Shown piece by piece: positions 17,786 to 25,075 of a DNA stretch of 26,594 nt; within the stretch, counting starts at the first letter, position 1, and each line of letters begins with the position of its first letter. Position numbers and translations under genes: made by a program. The stretch comes from an uncultured Pelagibacteraceae bacterium (lineage in GTDB: Bacteria > Pseudomonadota > Alphaproteobacteria > Pelagibacterales > Pelagibacteraceae): NCBI GenBank assembly GCA_902509725.1, contig CABWYI010000008.1, positions 1 to 26,594 of the forward strand, read 5' to 3'. The notes under the pieces were generated by a model, which did not search any database, was not told where the DNA came from, and worked only from the letters and a program-made list of their open reading frames with translations.

Positions 17786-18951
17786 TTTTCAAAATTTAAA
17801 CAAACTTTTTTAATAATCTTAATTGCAAGATCAATCTCTCTTTTTTTTACATTAAGAGGTGGCAAAATTCTTACTACATTATCTGCTGCTCTAATCGTAA
17901 GTAGCTTGTTATCCATTAATTCATTAATAAATTTTGATTGATCATTATACATTTGTAACCCAATTAAAAAACCTCTGCCTCTTACATCTTTAATTAATTT
18001 TGGAAATTCTTTTTTTACTTGAAATAATTGATTATGAAAATATTTTGAATTTTTTTTTACTTTTGTTAAAAAATTTTTTTTAAAAATAATATCCAGAACT
18101 TTATTTCCAATTTGCATTGCCAGAGGATTTCCCCCGAATGTTGAACCGTGCGTGCCAGGTGTCATTCCAGAGGCAACCTTTTTGTTCATTAAAACTGCTC
18201 CTAATGGATATCCTCCACCAATTCCTTTGGCAATAGGCACTATGTCTGGTTTTACTTTGGACTTATCAAAAGCAAAAAAATCACCCGATCTACCAATTCC
18301 ACATTGTACTTCGTCTAAAATTAATAATATTCCTTTTTTATCACATAATCTTCTTAAACCTTTAATGCACACATCTGGTATAACCTTAATGCCACCTTCT
18401 CCCATTATAGTCTCTACCATTATAGCTGCTGTATTTTTATTTATAAGTTTTCTCAAACCATTATGGTCTCCAAAATCGAAATGATCAAAACCATTTATTT
18501 TAGGTCCAAAACCCTCGGTCATTTTTTTTGATCCGCTAGCAAATATTGCTGCTAATGTTCTTCCGTGAAAAGAATTTTTAATACAAATTATTCTATTTTT
18601 ATTTGGTTTACCTATTGAAAAAAAATATCTTCTCGCAATTTTAATTGCAGCTTCTGTGGCCTCTGTTCCACTATTTTGAAATAAAACAAAATCTGCAAAA
18701 GTTTTATTTACTAATTTTTTTGCTAATTTTTCACCCTCAGGAATTATAAAAGCATTTGATACATGCCAAAGCTTTCTAGCTTGATTATTAATTGTTTTAA
18801 TTAATTCTGGATTAGCATGCCCAAGAGAGTTAACAGCAATACCTTGGACAAAATCTAAATATTTTTGTCCATTTGTAGCATACAAAAAACTACCTTTTCC
18901 TTTTTTAAAAGATAATTTTTTTCTATTATAATTTTTTGCTAAATAGCTCAT
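17782..18951 (-). CDS. argD: Acetylornithine aminotransferase
   Basis: ArgD is a pyridoxal-phosphate enzyme that converts N-acetylglutamate semialdehyde to N-acetylornithine; in many bacteria it also serves the lysine pathway at the succinyl-diaminopimelate step. The 389-residue protein is a class III aminotransferase. It has NSGTEATEAAIKIAR from residue 93 (cofactor phosphate region), SFHGRTLA at 127-134, the cofactor-binding DEVQ at 213-216 and the Schiff-base lysine K242 in IAKGIGGGYPLGA. A GSTFGGNPLA block follows. It overlaps argF by 4 bp downstream and is divergent from gcrA across 172 bp, as in many alphaproteobacteria. The ATG gives the usual N-terminus close to the first conserved block. 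Confidence 0.95.
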   Translation of the reverse strand: MSYLAKNYNRKKLSFKKGKGSFLYATNGQKYLDFVQGIAVNSLGHANPELIKTINNQARKLWHVSNAFIIPEGEKLAKKLVNKTFADFVLFQNSGTEATEAAIKIARRYFFSIGKPNKNRIICIKNSFHGRTLAAIFASGSKKMTEGFGPKINGFDHFDFGDHNGLRKLINKNTAAIMVETIMGEGGIKVIPDVCIKGLRRLCDKKGILLILDEVQCGIGRSGDFFAFDKSKVKPDIVPIAKGIGGGYPLGAVLMNKKVASGMTPGTHGSTFGGNPLAMQIGNKVLDIIFKKNFLTKVKKNSKYFHNQLFQVKKEFPKLIKDVRGRGFLIGLQMYNDQSKFINELMDNKLLTIRAADNVVRILPPLNVKKREIDLAIKIIKKVCLNFEK

Positions 18952-19123
18952 TTCTTTAAACCTTCTATAATTAAAATATTTTGATGCAAGTTGCGATTGA
19001 ATTTAAGATATAATTAGATTTTTTAAAATATGTGTTAATAACTATGAAAAGTTACTTGTTTATTTTCTTTTGATATCATTATATTGTGGCTAAATAATAA
19101 ATATACACATTATATTGTAAAAT

Positions 19124-19618
19124 ATGAGTTGGACAGATGAAAAAGTATCAAAGCTAAAAGAGTTATGGGGTAAGGGCAATACTGCCAGTCAAATAGCTGA
19201 GATTATAGGTGGCATCAGTAGAAATGCAGTAATAGGTAAGGCACATAGATTAAATTTATCTGCAAAAATCAAAACCAGAACCGCAACATCTAATCAAAGT
19301 TTTGATAATTCAATTCAAGACAAAAACAGTAAAGCAAGGAGAGGAAGAAGAAGTCGATTTAAATCGTTAATAATTGAAAAAGATTTTGAGCCAGAAAATC
19401 CAAAACAATTAGAAGAGTTAGATGAAAGTTCTTGTAAGTGGCCCGTGGGTCATCCTAATGAAAAGTCATTTTATTTTTGTGGTAGATCTTCGTTAAAAGA
19501 TTTTTCTTACTGTAAATTACATCTTCTTTATGCATATCAACCAAAAGGTAAAAAAGAAGATAATAGTGGTAAGGATGAGGAACCAGATTTTATAGAAAAA
19601 AAAATACGATCAGCCTAA
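19124..19618 (+). CDS. gcrA: GcrA cell cycle regulator
   Basis: GcrA is an alphaproteobacterial transcription factor that binds sigma-70 RNA polymerase and, in Caulobacter, acts at promoters carrying GANTC sites methylated by CcrM. The 164-residue protein starts with the diagnostic WTDEKVSKLKELW and a helix-turn-helix containing GISRNAVIGKAHRL (30-43). A basic, variable linker (about 45-85) follows. The sigma-interacting C-terminal domain holds CKWPVG (104-109), FCG (118-120) and YC-x2-H (129-133), which look like paired metal or structural cysteines and histidine. The last 25 residues are charged and probably disordered. The neighbouring argD pairing is typical. I see no GANTC in the gap upstream of it. 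Confidence 0.95.
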   Translation: MSWTDEKVSKLKELWGKGNTASQIAEIIGGISRNAVIGKAHRLNLSAKIKTRTATSNQSFDNSIQDKNSKARRGRRSRFKSLIIEKDFEPENPKQLEELDESSCKWPVGHPNEKSFYFCGRSSLKDFSYCKLHLLYAYQPKGKKEDNSGKDEEPDFIEKKIRSA

Positions 19619-19637
19619 TCTTTAAATAATAAATATT

Positions 19638-20600
19638 TTAGTTTTTTTTATACTTGTCAGTTGAAAACTGACCGCCTTCTCGCCACATATAAGAATATTT
19701 TTCAACTTCTTCATAAAAATATCTTTTTGAAATTATTCCCAATTGATTATTGGTTTTATATTTACCCGATAGTACGTTATCGTATTTGAGAAGTCTTAAT
19801 TGATCTTGAGTAAGCAAAGGTTTTGGAAATATTTCAAAAAATTTTGCTGTTAAACTCGCCATAGCAAAAGGGAGTGGTAATAAAATTCTTTTTTTATTTA
19901 TAAGTTTTAATAATTTTTCTAAAATTTCTCTAAAAGAGAACGTTTCTGGTCCAACACACTCAATAATATTTGATGAAATATTTTTTGAAATTATCTCATA
20001 CATAATATCTGTTAGATCAGAACAATGAATTGGCATAAACTTAGTTTTTCCAGAGTAATAAAGAGGGAAAAAAGGAAGTCTACTTAATAATGTCATAAAA
20101 TTAGTTGTAAAATTATCATCAACTGAATATACAACGGATGGTCTTAAAATTGTAGCTAGACTAAAATTTTTTAGTATATTTATTTCACCATCAAGCTTAC
20201 TTTTTGCATAGTTTGATTCTAGAGCATCATTTATTCCAAGAGCAGAAATATGAATAAAATGTTTTAACTTATATTCTTTACAAAGTTTAGATAAAATAGA
20301 AGGAAATAAAGAATGAATGTTTTTAAAAGTATTTCCATTCTTACCTTCATATAAAATTCCAATTAAGTTTATACATATATCCGCGTTTTCAAAAAGTTTT
20401 CTTATTTTTTCTTCATCAAAAATATTAGCTTCAACAATGTTGATATAACCAGGATTAGCTTGAGTTTTAATTATATAACTTTTTTGGTGAATATTTCTAG
20501 TCACGACAGTTACTTGATAGTTATTTTTTGTTAACTTTCTAATCAAATTCCTACCAATTTGACCACTTCCACCAAAAATTAGACAATTTTTTGCTTTCAT
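19638..20600 (-). CDS. NDUFA9-like atypical short-chain dehydrogenase (NAD(P)-binding)
   Basis: The 320-residue protein is an extended/atypical SDR of the type related to NDUFA9, the 39-kDa accessory subunit of respiratory complex I. Its nucleotide-binding loop is FGGSGQIGRNL (9-19). The YAKSK at 131-135 keeps the Y-x3-K pair, with ISALG upstream, and RPSVVYS and FMPIHCSDL segments match the family. There is no signal peptide; moderately hydrophobic stretches in the C-terminal third may lie at the membrane. In alphaproteobacteria such proteins are annotated as complex I NDUFA9 subunit family, but a general epimerase/dehydratase role cannot be ruled out. It is divergent from rnd with only 17 bp between the two ATGs. 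Confidence 0.82.
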   Translation of the reverse strand: MKAKNCLIFGGSGQIGRNLIRKLTKNNYQVTVVTRNIHQKSYIIKTQANPGYINIVEANIFDEEKIRKLFENADICINLIGILYEGKNGNTFKNIHSLFPSILSKLCKEYKLKHFIHISALGINDALESNYAKSKLDGEINILKNFSLATILRPSVVYSVDDNFTTNFMTLLSRLPFFPLYYSGKTKFMPIHCSDLTDIMYEIISKNISSNIIECVGPETFSFREILEKLLKLINKKRILLPLPFAMASLTAKFFEIFPKPLLTQDQLRLLKYDNVLSGKYKTNNQLGIISKRYFYEEVEKYSYMWREGGQFSTDKYKKN

Positions 20601-20617
20601 ATATATATATTTAAAAA

Positions 20618-21229
20618 ATGAATATTGATATTAAACTTCACAAAAATGATTTACCAGATGAATTAAATTTAGGCAATGTAATAGCTGTAGATGGTGAATT
20701 TATGGGCCTCAATGTAAGACGAGACCCGTTATGTCTGATACAAATTTCTTCAGGAAATTTGGATGCACACATAATACAACTAGACAGATCTAAATATCAT
20801 GCTCCAAATCTTGTAAAAATATTGAGCGATAACAATGTTAAAAAAATTTTTCATTATGGAAGAGCTGATATAGCCCATATTAAATATTATTTAAAAACAG
20901 ATACAAATAATATTTTTGATACAAAGATTGCCTCAAAACTAGCCAGATCTTACTCCGACAACCATTCCCTTAAAACATTAATAAAAGAATTCATAAACAT
21001 AGATATAAGTAAACAATTTCAAGGATCAGATTTTGGAGGCGAACTAACTCCGGCACAGCTTAAATACTGTGCTAATGATGTTATTTACCTTCATAAAATA
21101 CATGAAAAACTAAATGAAATGTTAAAAAGAGAAAAAAGAATTGATTTGTATAACGATTGTCTTAAATTTTTAAAAACAAGAGTTGATCTTGATCTTGCCT
21201 TATTCAAAGATGATATTTGGTCACATTAA
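20618..21229 (+). CDS. rnd: Ribonuclease D, short single-domain form
   Basis: RNase D is a 3'-5' exonuclease that trims tRNA and other small RNA precursors. All DEDDy catalytic residues are visible: D25 and E27 in VDGEF (motif I), D84 in HYGRADIAHI (motif II), and Y150 with D154 in YCANDVIYL (motif III). At 203 residues it lacks the HRDC domains of the ~375-residue E. coli enzyme. Such short forms are common in alphaproteobacteria, so this looks like a normal subtype rather than a truncation. It heads a plus-strand cluster; kdsD starts 2 bp after its stop. RNase D could be involved in maturing the SRP RNA or tRNAs, but nothing in the sequence shows that. Confidence 0.92.
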   Translation: MNIDIKLHKNDLPDELNLGNVIAVDGEFMGLNVRRDPLCLIQISSGNLDAHIIQLDRSKYHAPNLVKILSDNNVKKIFHYGRADIAHIKYYLKTDTNNIFDTKIASKLARSYSDNHSLKTLIKEFINIDISKQFQGSDFGGELTPAQLKYCANDVIYLHKIHEKLNEMLKREKRIDLYNDCLKFLKTRVDLDLALFKDDIWSH

Positions 21230-21231
21230 AA

Positions 21232-22197
21232 ATGAAAAATAATATTAATGAAATCGGAAAAGATGTAATTGATTTACAAATCAAAGCTCTTAAAAAATTA
21301 AAAAATTCTTTTAATCAATCTTTTGAGGATACAGTAAAAGCAATTACAAAATGTAGATCAAAAGTTATTATATGTGGTGTAGGCAAAAGTGGTATCATTG
21401 CATCAAAAATTTCAGCAACATTATCGTCGGTAGGGACTCCATCATTCTCTATTTCTGCAAGTGATTGTTCGCATGGTGACTTGGGCAGAATTACAAATAA
21501 AGATGTTATCATTTTAATAAGTTATTCTGGAAATACATCGGAGTTAAAAAATATAATTAAATATGCCAAAGTTAATAAAATTCTTTTGATAGGAATTGTT
21601 TCAAATAAAGACTCTCTTTTATATAAGTCATCTAATATCAAATTATATATACCGCCTGTAATAGAATCTGGTGACGGAATTGTTCCAACATCAAGTACTA
21701 CAACGCAATTATCAATTGGTGATGCTATCTCAATAGCTACAATGAAAAGAAAAAACTTCGGTAAATTAGACTTTAAAAAATTTCATCCATCTGGAAATTT
21801 AGGTATAAAATTAAAAACTGCAGGAGACTTAATGTTAACCAAAAATAAAATTCCTTTTGTTAACGAAAATCAAAAAATGCGCGAAGCTTTAAAAATTTTG
21901 AATTCTAAAGAACTTGGTTTTCTTGTTGTTAATAATAATCATGGTCTAACATCGGGAGTTTTTACTGATGGGGATTTAAAAAGACTGTTACAAAAAAAAA
22001 GAAATATTGAAAAATTCAAAATAAAATCATTTATGATCAAGAATCCTTATGCTGTTGAAGAAAATTCATTGGCAACAGAAATCTTATCCCAAATGAATAA
22101 AAAGCAAATTACCAATGTATGTGTTTACAAAAAAGGAAATAAGAGAAAAACTATTGGGGTTCTACATATACATGCTCTTATTAAAAACCTAAAATAG
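21232..22197 (+). CDS. kdsD: Arabinose-5-phosphate isomerase (KdsD/KpsF family)
   Basis: This enzyme turns ribulose-5-phosphate into arabinose-5-phosphate, the starting point of Kdo synthesis. An N-terminal SIS sugar-phosphate domain carries GVGKSG (49-54), SHGDLG (80-85, with the conserved histidine) and SYSGNTSEL (97-105). Two CBS domains fill about 200-320 and probably sense nucleotides or sugars. The frame also opens at a TTG (21217) inside rnd, but the ATG at 21232 is 2 bp after the rnd stop and gives the family N-terminus, so I choose it (321 residues). lptC follows after 7 bp. The run kdsD-lptC-lptB is a typical lipopolysaccharide cluster, although the usual lptA is not in it. Confidence 0.94.
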   Translation: MKNNINEIGKDVIDLQIKALKKLKNSFNQSFEDTVKAITKCRSKVIICGVGKSGIIASKISATLSSVGTPSFSISASDCSHGDLGRITNKDVIILISYSGNTSELKNIIKYAKVNKILLIGIVSNKDSLLYKSSNIKLYIPPVIESGDGIVPTSSTTTQLSIGDAISIATMKRKNFGKLDFKKFHPSGNLGIKLKTAGDLMLTKNKIPFVNENQKMREALKILNSKELGFLVVNNNHGLTSGVFTDGDLKRLLQKKRNIEKFKIKSFMIKNPYAVEENSLATEILSQMNKKQITNVCVYKKGNKRKTIGVLHIHALIKNLK

Positions 22198-22204
22198 TCG
22201 GTTA

Positions 22205-22780
22205 ATGAAAAAAATCATACAGCTAATTCTTTTTTCTTTTTTAATTATAATTATTTTTGTTTTTTATTTTTTTTATATGAGTCCAAACAATAAATTTGAG
22301 AATAAAAATGTGAAAAATGAAGAAAAAACAAATTTTGAAAACAAAAATAATTTGATAAAAAACCTTAGATATGAGGTAAATTTTGATAATAATACGCAAT
22401 ACATAATTACTTCTGATCTAAGTGAACTTCAATATCAAGGCGAGTACGAAATTGTGTTTATGCAAAAGGTTGTGGCTAAGATTATTGATGAAAAGAATAC
22501 TGAATTAACTATTACTTCTGACAACGCAATTTATAATAACTCTACATATGATACAAATTTCAGTGAAAATATTTTGATTAAATACATGGATAACATAATT
22601 TATTCAGACAATTTAGATCTAGATTTCAATGAAAATATTGTAAAAATTTATAATAATGTTGTATACGAAGGTGTTAAAGGAAAAATTAAAACAGACAATG
22701 TGTTGGTAAATTTATTGAATAAAAATGTTGAAATTTTTATGACAAACCCAGAAAAAAAAATTATGGTAATTTCAAAATAA
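22205..22780 (+). CDS. lptC: LPS export periplasmic protein LptC
   Basis: LptC sits in the inner membrane and passes lipopolysaccharide from the LptB2FG transporter to the periplasmic bridge. The 191-residue product starts with a membrane anchor (about 5-25, LILFSFLIIIIFVFYFFYM) after a short positive KK. A charged asparagine/lysine-rich linker follows to about residue 50. The rest is a beta-rich domain with the repeated short strands and D/N turns of the LptC/LptA/OstA jelly-roll family (for example TSDNAIYNN and YNNVVYEGVKG). Sequence identity to known LptC is low, as usual for this family, so the call rests on the anchor, size, fold-like pattern and position between kdsD and lptB. It is too short to contain both LptC and LptA. 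Confidence 0.85.
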   Translation: MKKIIQLILFSFLIIIIFVFYFFYMSPNNKFENKNVKNEEKTNFENKNNLIKNLRYEVNFDNNTQYIITSDLSELQYQGEYEIVFMQKVVAKIIDEKNTELTITSDNAIYNNSTYDTNFSENILIKYMDNIIYSDNLDLDFNENIVKIYNNVVYEGVKGKIKTDNVLVNLLNKNVEIFMTNPEKKIMVISK

Positions 22781-22790
22781 CTTTATATTT

Positions 22791-23567
22791 ATGTCGAATA
22801 TTAAAAAATTCAGAATTAAATCATTCAAAGAAAAAAAATCAATCCTAAGACTTGATAAAATTTCCCTTAAATTTGGAAAAAAAATAATTTTAGATAATTT
22901 AAACTTAAAATTAAATAATGGACAAATATTAGGATTGCTTGGTCCTAACGGAGTTGGAAAATCAACAATCTTTAATCTAATAACTGGTCTAATATCTCCA
23001 GATTTTGGCTCAATTTCAATTAACTCAGAAATTGTCAATAAATATCCAATTTATCAAAGGACACTGAAGTTTAAAATTGGTTTTGTTCCCCAGCATGGTG
23101 GTTTTTTTCATGATTTAACAGTGCATGAAAATTTAAAAGCCATTTCAGAAATTTCAATTTCTAATCCAAGTTATAGAAACGAAAAAATTGACTCATTGAT
23201 TTCTAAATTTGAACTAGACCCAGTAAGAAATATTAAAGCTGATTATTTATCTGGTGGTCAAAAGAAGAAATTAGTAATAGCAATCGCTTTAACATCTGAT
23301 CCAAAAATACTCTTATTAGATGAACCCTTTGCAGCACTTGATGTAATGACCATCAAAACATTGCAAGAAATAATTGTTAATCTTCAAAGCAACAACAATA
23401 TTTCTGTTATTTTATGTGACCACCAAGCAAGAGATTTGTTGGCCTGTGTAGATACAGCAGCAATTATACACAATGGAAAAGTTGTAGCCCATGGAACGCC
23501 TACAAATTTGATTCAAAATATCGATGCAAAAAATGCTTATTTTGGTGATTCATTCAAAATAAGTTAA
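22791..23567 (+). CDS. lptB: LPS export ABC transporter ATP-binding protein LptB
   Basis: LptB is the cytoplasmic ATPase that powers lipopolysaccharide extraction from the inner membrane with LptF and LptG. The 258-residue protein has Walker A GPNGVGKST (51-59), Q-loop glutamine Q101 in VPQHGGFF, signature LSGGQ (153-157), Walker B ILLLD (173-177) with catalytic E178, and the switch histidine H211 in CDHQARD. The C-terminal YFGDSFKI resembles the Y-L-G-x-x-F end of LptB proteins, which separates it from amino acid transporters of similar size. It starts 10 bp after lptC and ends 12 bp before aroA. In many alphaproteobacteria lptA precedes it and rpoN follows it; neither is here. Confidence 0.93.
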   Translation: MSNIKKFRIKSFKEKKSILRLDKISLKFGKKIILDNLNLKLNNGQILGLLGPNGVGKSTIFNLITGLISPDFGSISINSEIVNKYPIYQRTLKFKIGFVPQHGGFFHDLTVHENLKAISEISISNPSYRNEKIDSLISKFELDPVRNIKADYLSGGQKKKLVIAIALTSDPKILLLDEPFAALDVMTIKTLQEIIVNLQSNNNISVILCDHQARDLLACVDTAAIIHNGKVVAHGTPTNLIQNIDAKNAYFGDSFKIS

Positions 23568-23579
23568 CCATATTTTAAA

Positions 23580-24905
23580 ATGAAGAATATTATTAAGATA
23601 ACCAACGTAATTAAACCATTCAAAAAAAGATTAATTGTAGATGGCGATAAAAGTTTATCAATAAGATGGGCTTTACTTGCATCTCAAGCTAATGGAATAT
23701 CAAAATCTTATAATCTTTTGAAATCAGAGGATGTCTTAAACACTCTTGCGTGTTTAAAAAAACTTGGAATTAAAATTAAGTTGAAAAATAAAACATGTGA
23801 AATTAATGGTAATGGATTAAACAGTTTTAGATATAAAAAAAAAATTATTTTGAATGCTGGAAATTCAGGCACCCTAAGCAGACTTATTATGGGACTATTA
23901 ATTCATTCTAAAAATTCTATTATTCTAAAAGGTGACAAAAGTTTATCAAAAAGAGATTTTATTAGAATTACTCAGCCTCTAGAAAAATTTGGTGCAAAAT
24001 TCGAAACTAAAAATGGAAAACTTCCAATTAAGATAAAAGGTACAAAATTTCCAAAATCAATAAACTATATCGAGGATAAGGGTTCCGCCCAATGTAAAAG
24101 TAGTGTGATACTGGCTGCATTAAATACAAAAGGTATAACAAATATTAAAGCTAAAAAATCTCGTGATCATACAGAATTACTATTAAGACATTTAAAACTT
24201 CCAATTAAGATTTCAAAAAAAAAGAATTATGATTTAATAAAAATCAAAGGTTGCAACAAAATAAGACCGATAAATTACAATATTCCTGCTGATATCAGCT
24301 CAAGTGCTTTCTTTATTGTTTTGACAGCTTTGTCAAAAAACTCAAAGATAAATATCAAAAATGTTAATATTAATCCTTCTCGAGCCGGTTTGCTCAGGAT
24401 TCTCAAGATTATGGGAGTGAAAGTAAAATTAAAAAATAATAAGATTTATAAAGGAGAAAAAATTGCCGATATTCATGTTGAGAGTAAAAATTATTTAAAA
24501 CCAATAAATTGTTCATCAAAAATTAATAGTTCTGCTATTGACGAATTTTTATTAGTTTTTTTACTAGCAGCTAGGGCTAATGGAATATCTCATTTTAGAA
24601 ATCTTTCTGAGCTTAACAAAAAAGAAAGTCCAAGATTAATTTGGGGATCAAAAATTTTAAAAAACATGGGTATTAAAAATTTAGTTACTAAAGACAGTAT
24701 CAAAATTTATGGCAATCCAGATTTAAAAATAACTAATAAAATAGTTATTAAAAATTTTTTAAAAGATCATAGAGTTTTTATGACAAGTGTTATTGCTGCT
24801 CTAACTTTTGGAGGAAGCTGGAAAATATCAGACAAAGACTCGATTAAAACCTCTTTTCCAACCTTTTTAACAAAAATAAAAAGCTTAGGGGCTAAAATCC
24901 AGTAA
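23580..24905 (+). CDS. aroA: 3-phosphoshikimate 1-carboxyvinyltransferase (EPSP synthase)
   Basis: AroA transfers the enolpyruvyl group of PEP to shikimate-3-phosphate, the sixth step of the shikimate pathway, supplying chorismate (and so PheA in this window). The 441-residue protein keeps the two-domain EPSP synthase pattern. GDKSLSIR is at 22-29 (usually PGDKSxxHR; the lysine, serine and arginine are kept). NAGNSGTLSR is at 92-101. AIDEF holds the catalytic aspartate, and DHR at 396-398 and TSFPTF at the end are conserved. The usual KESDR reads KESPR. The gene ends the rnd-kdsD-lptC-lptB-aroA run. In many alphaproteobacteria cmk and rpsA follow directly; here rpsA follows after 170 bp with no cmk. 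Confidence 0.94.
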   Translation: MKNIIKITNVIKPFKKRLIVDGDKSLSIRWALLASQANGISKSYNLLKSEDVLNTLACLKKLGIKIKLKNKTCEINGNGLNSFRYKKKIILNAGNSGTLSRLIMGLLIHSKNSIILKGDKSLSKRDFIRITQPLEKFGAKFETKNGKLPIKIKGTKFPKSINYIEDKGSAQCKSSVILAALNTKGITNIKAKKSRDHTELLLRHLKLPIKISKKKNYDLIKIKGCNKIRPINYNIPADISSSAFFIVLTALSKNSKINIKNVNINPSRAGLLRILKIMGVKVKLKNNKIYKGEKIADIHVESKNYLKPINCSSKINSSAIDEFLLVFLLAARANGISHFRNLSELNKKESPRLIWGSKILKNMGIKNLVTKDSIKIYGNPDLKITNKIVIKNFLKDHRVFMTSVIAALTFGGSWKISDKDSIKTSFPTFLTKIKSLGAKIQ

Positions 24906-25075
24906 ATTTGAAAAAAATAACAAATATTTGTGTTTTGTTAAGCCAAAAAAACCCTTTAAATGTAATAGTTTTTACAGTTTATTTAACAATTTTGAAGATT
25001 CATTGTTGATTATATCGTTAAATTTCTCTAAAAGTGCCAAGTTTTAAAATAAAATTAAATAGCAACTTATAATTA
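24906..25075 (+). promoter_or_regulatory. aroA-rpsA intergenic region, likely rpsA promoter/leader
   Basis: This 170-bp gap is the second longest in the window and is non-coding as far as I can see. It holds a palindrome ACAAATATTTGT (24920-24931), a single GATTC (24997-25001) and AT-rich promoter-like words, including TTGAAG at 24993-24998 and TATAAT close to the rpsA ATG. None has convincing spacing. Because rpsA is highly expressed and usually has its own promoter, a promoter or leader here is likely, but I cannot place it. Confidence 0.3.

Noticed and set aside
21217..21231. TTG start of kdsD inside rnd
   Set aside because: The ATG at 21232 lies 2 bp after the rnd stop and fits the family length; the five extra residues show no conserved content.
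22772..23038. 88-codon open frame on the minus strand over the start of lptB
   Set aside because: It is the shadow of the well-supported Walker A region of LptB; no family resemblance is visible.
24920..24931. Palindrome ACAAATATTTGT after aroA as a terminator
   Set aside because: The stem is short, almost all A-T, and no proper T tract follows on the plus strand; it could not form a stable terminator hairpin.
24997..25001. GATTC (GANTC class) before rpsA as a CcrM/GcrA control site
   Set aside because: One site in about 170 bp is close to what this base composition gives by chance, and no promoter elements are aligned with it.
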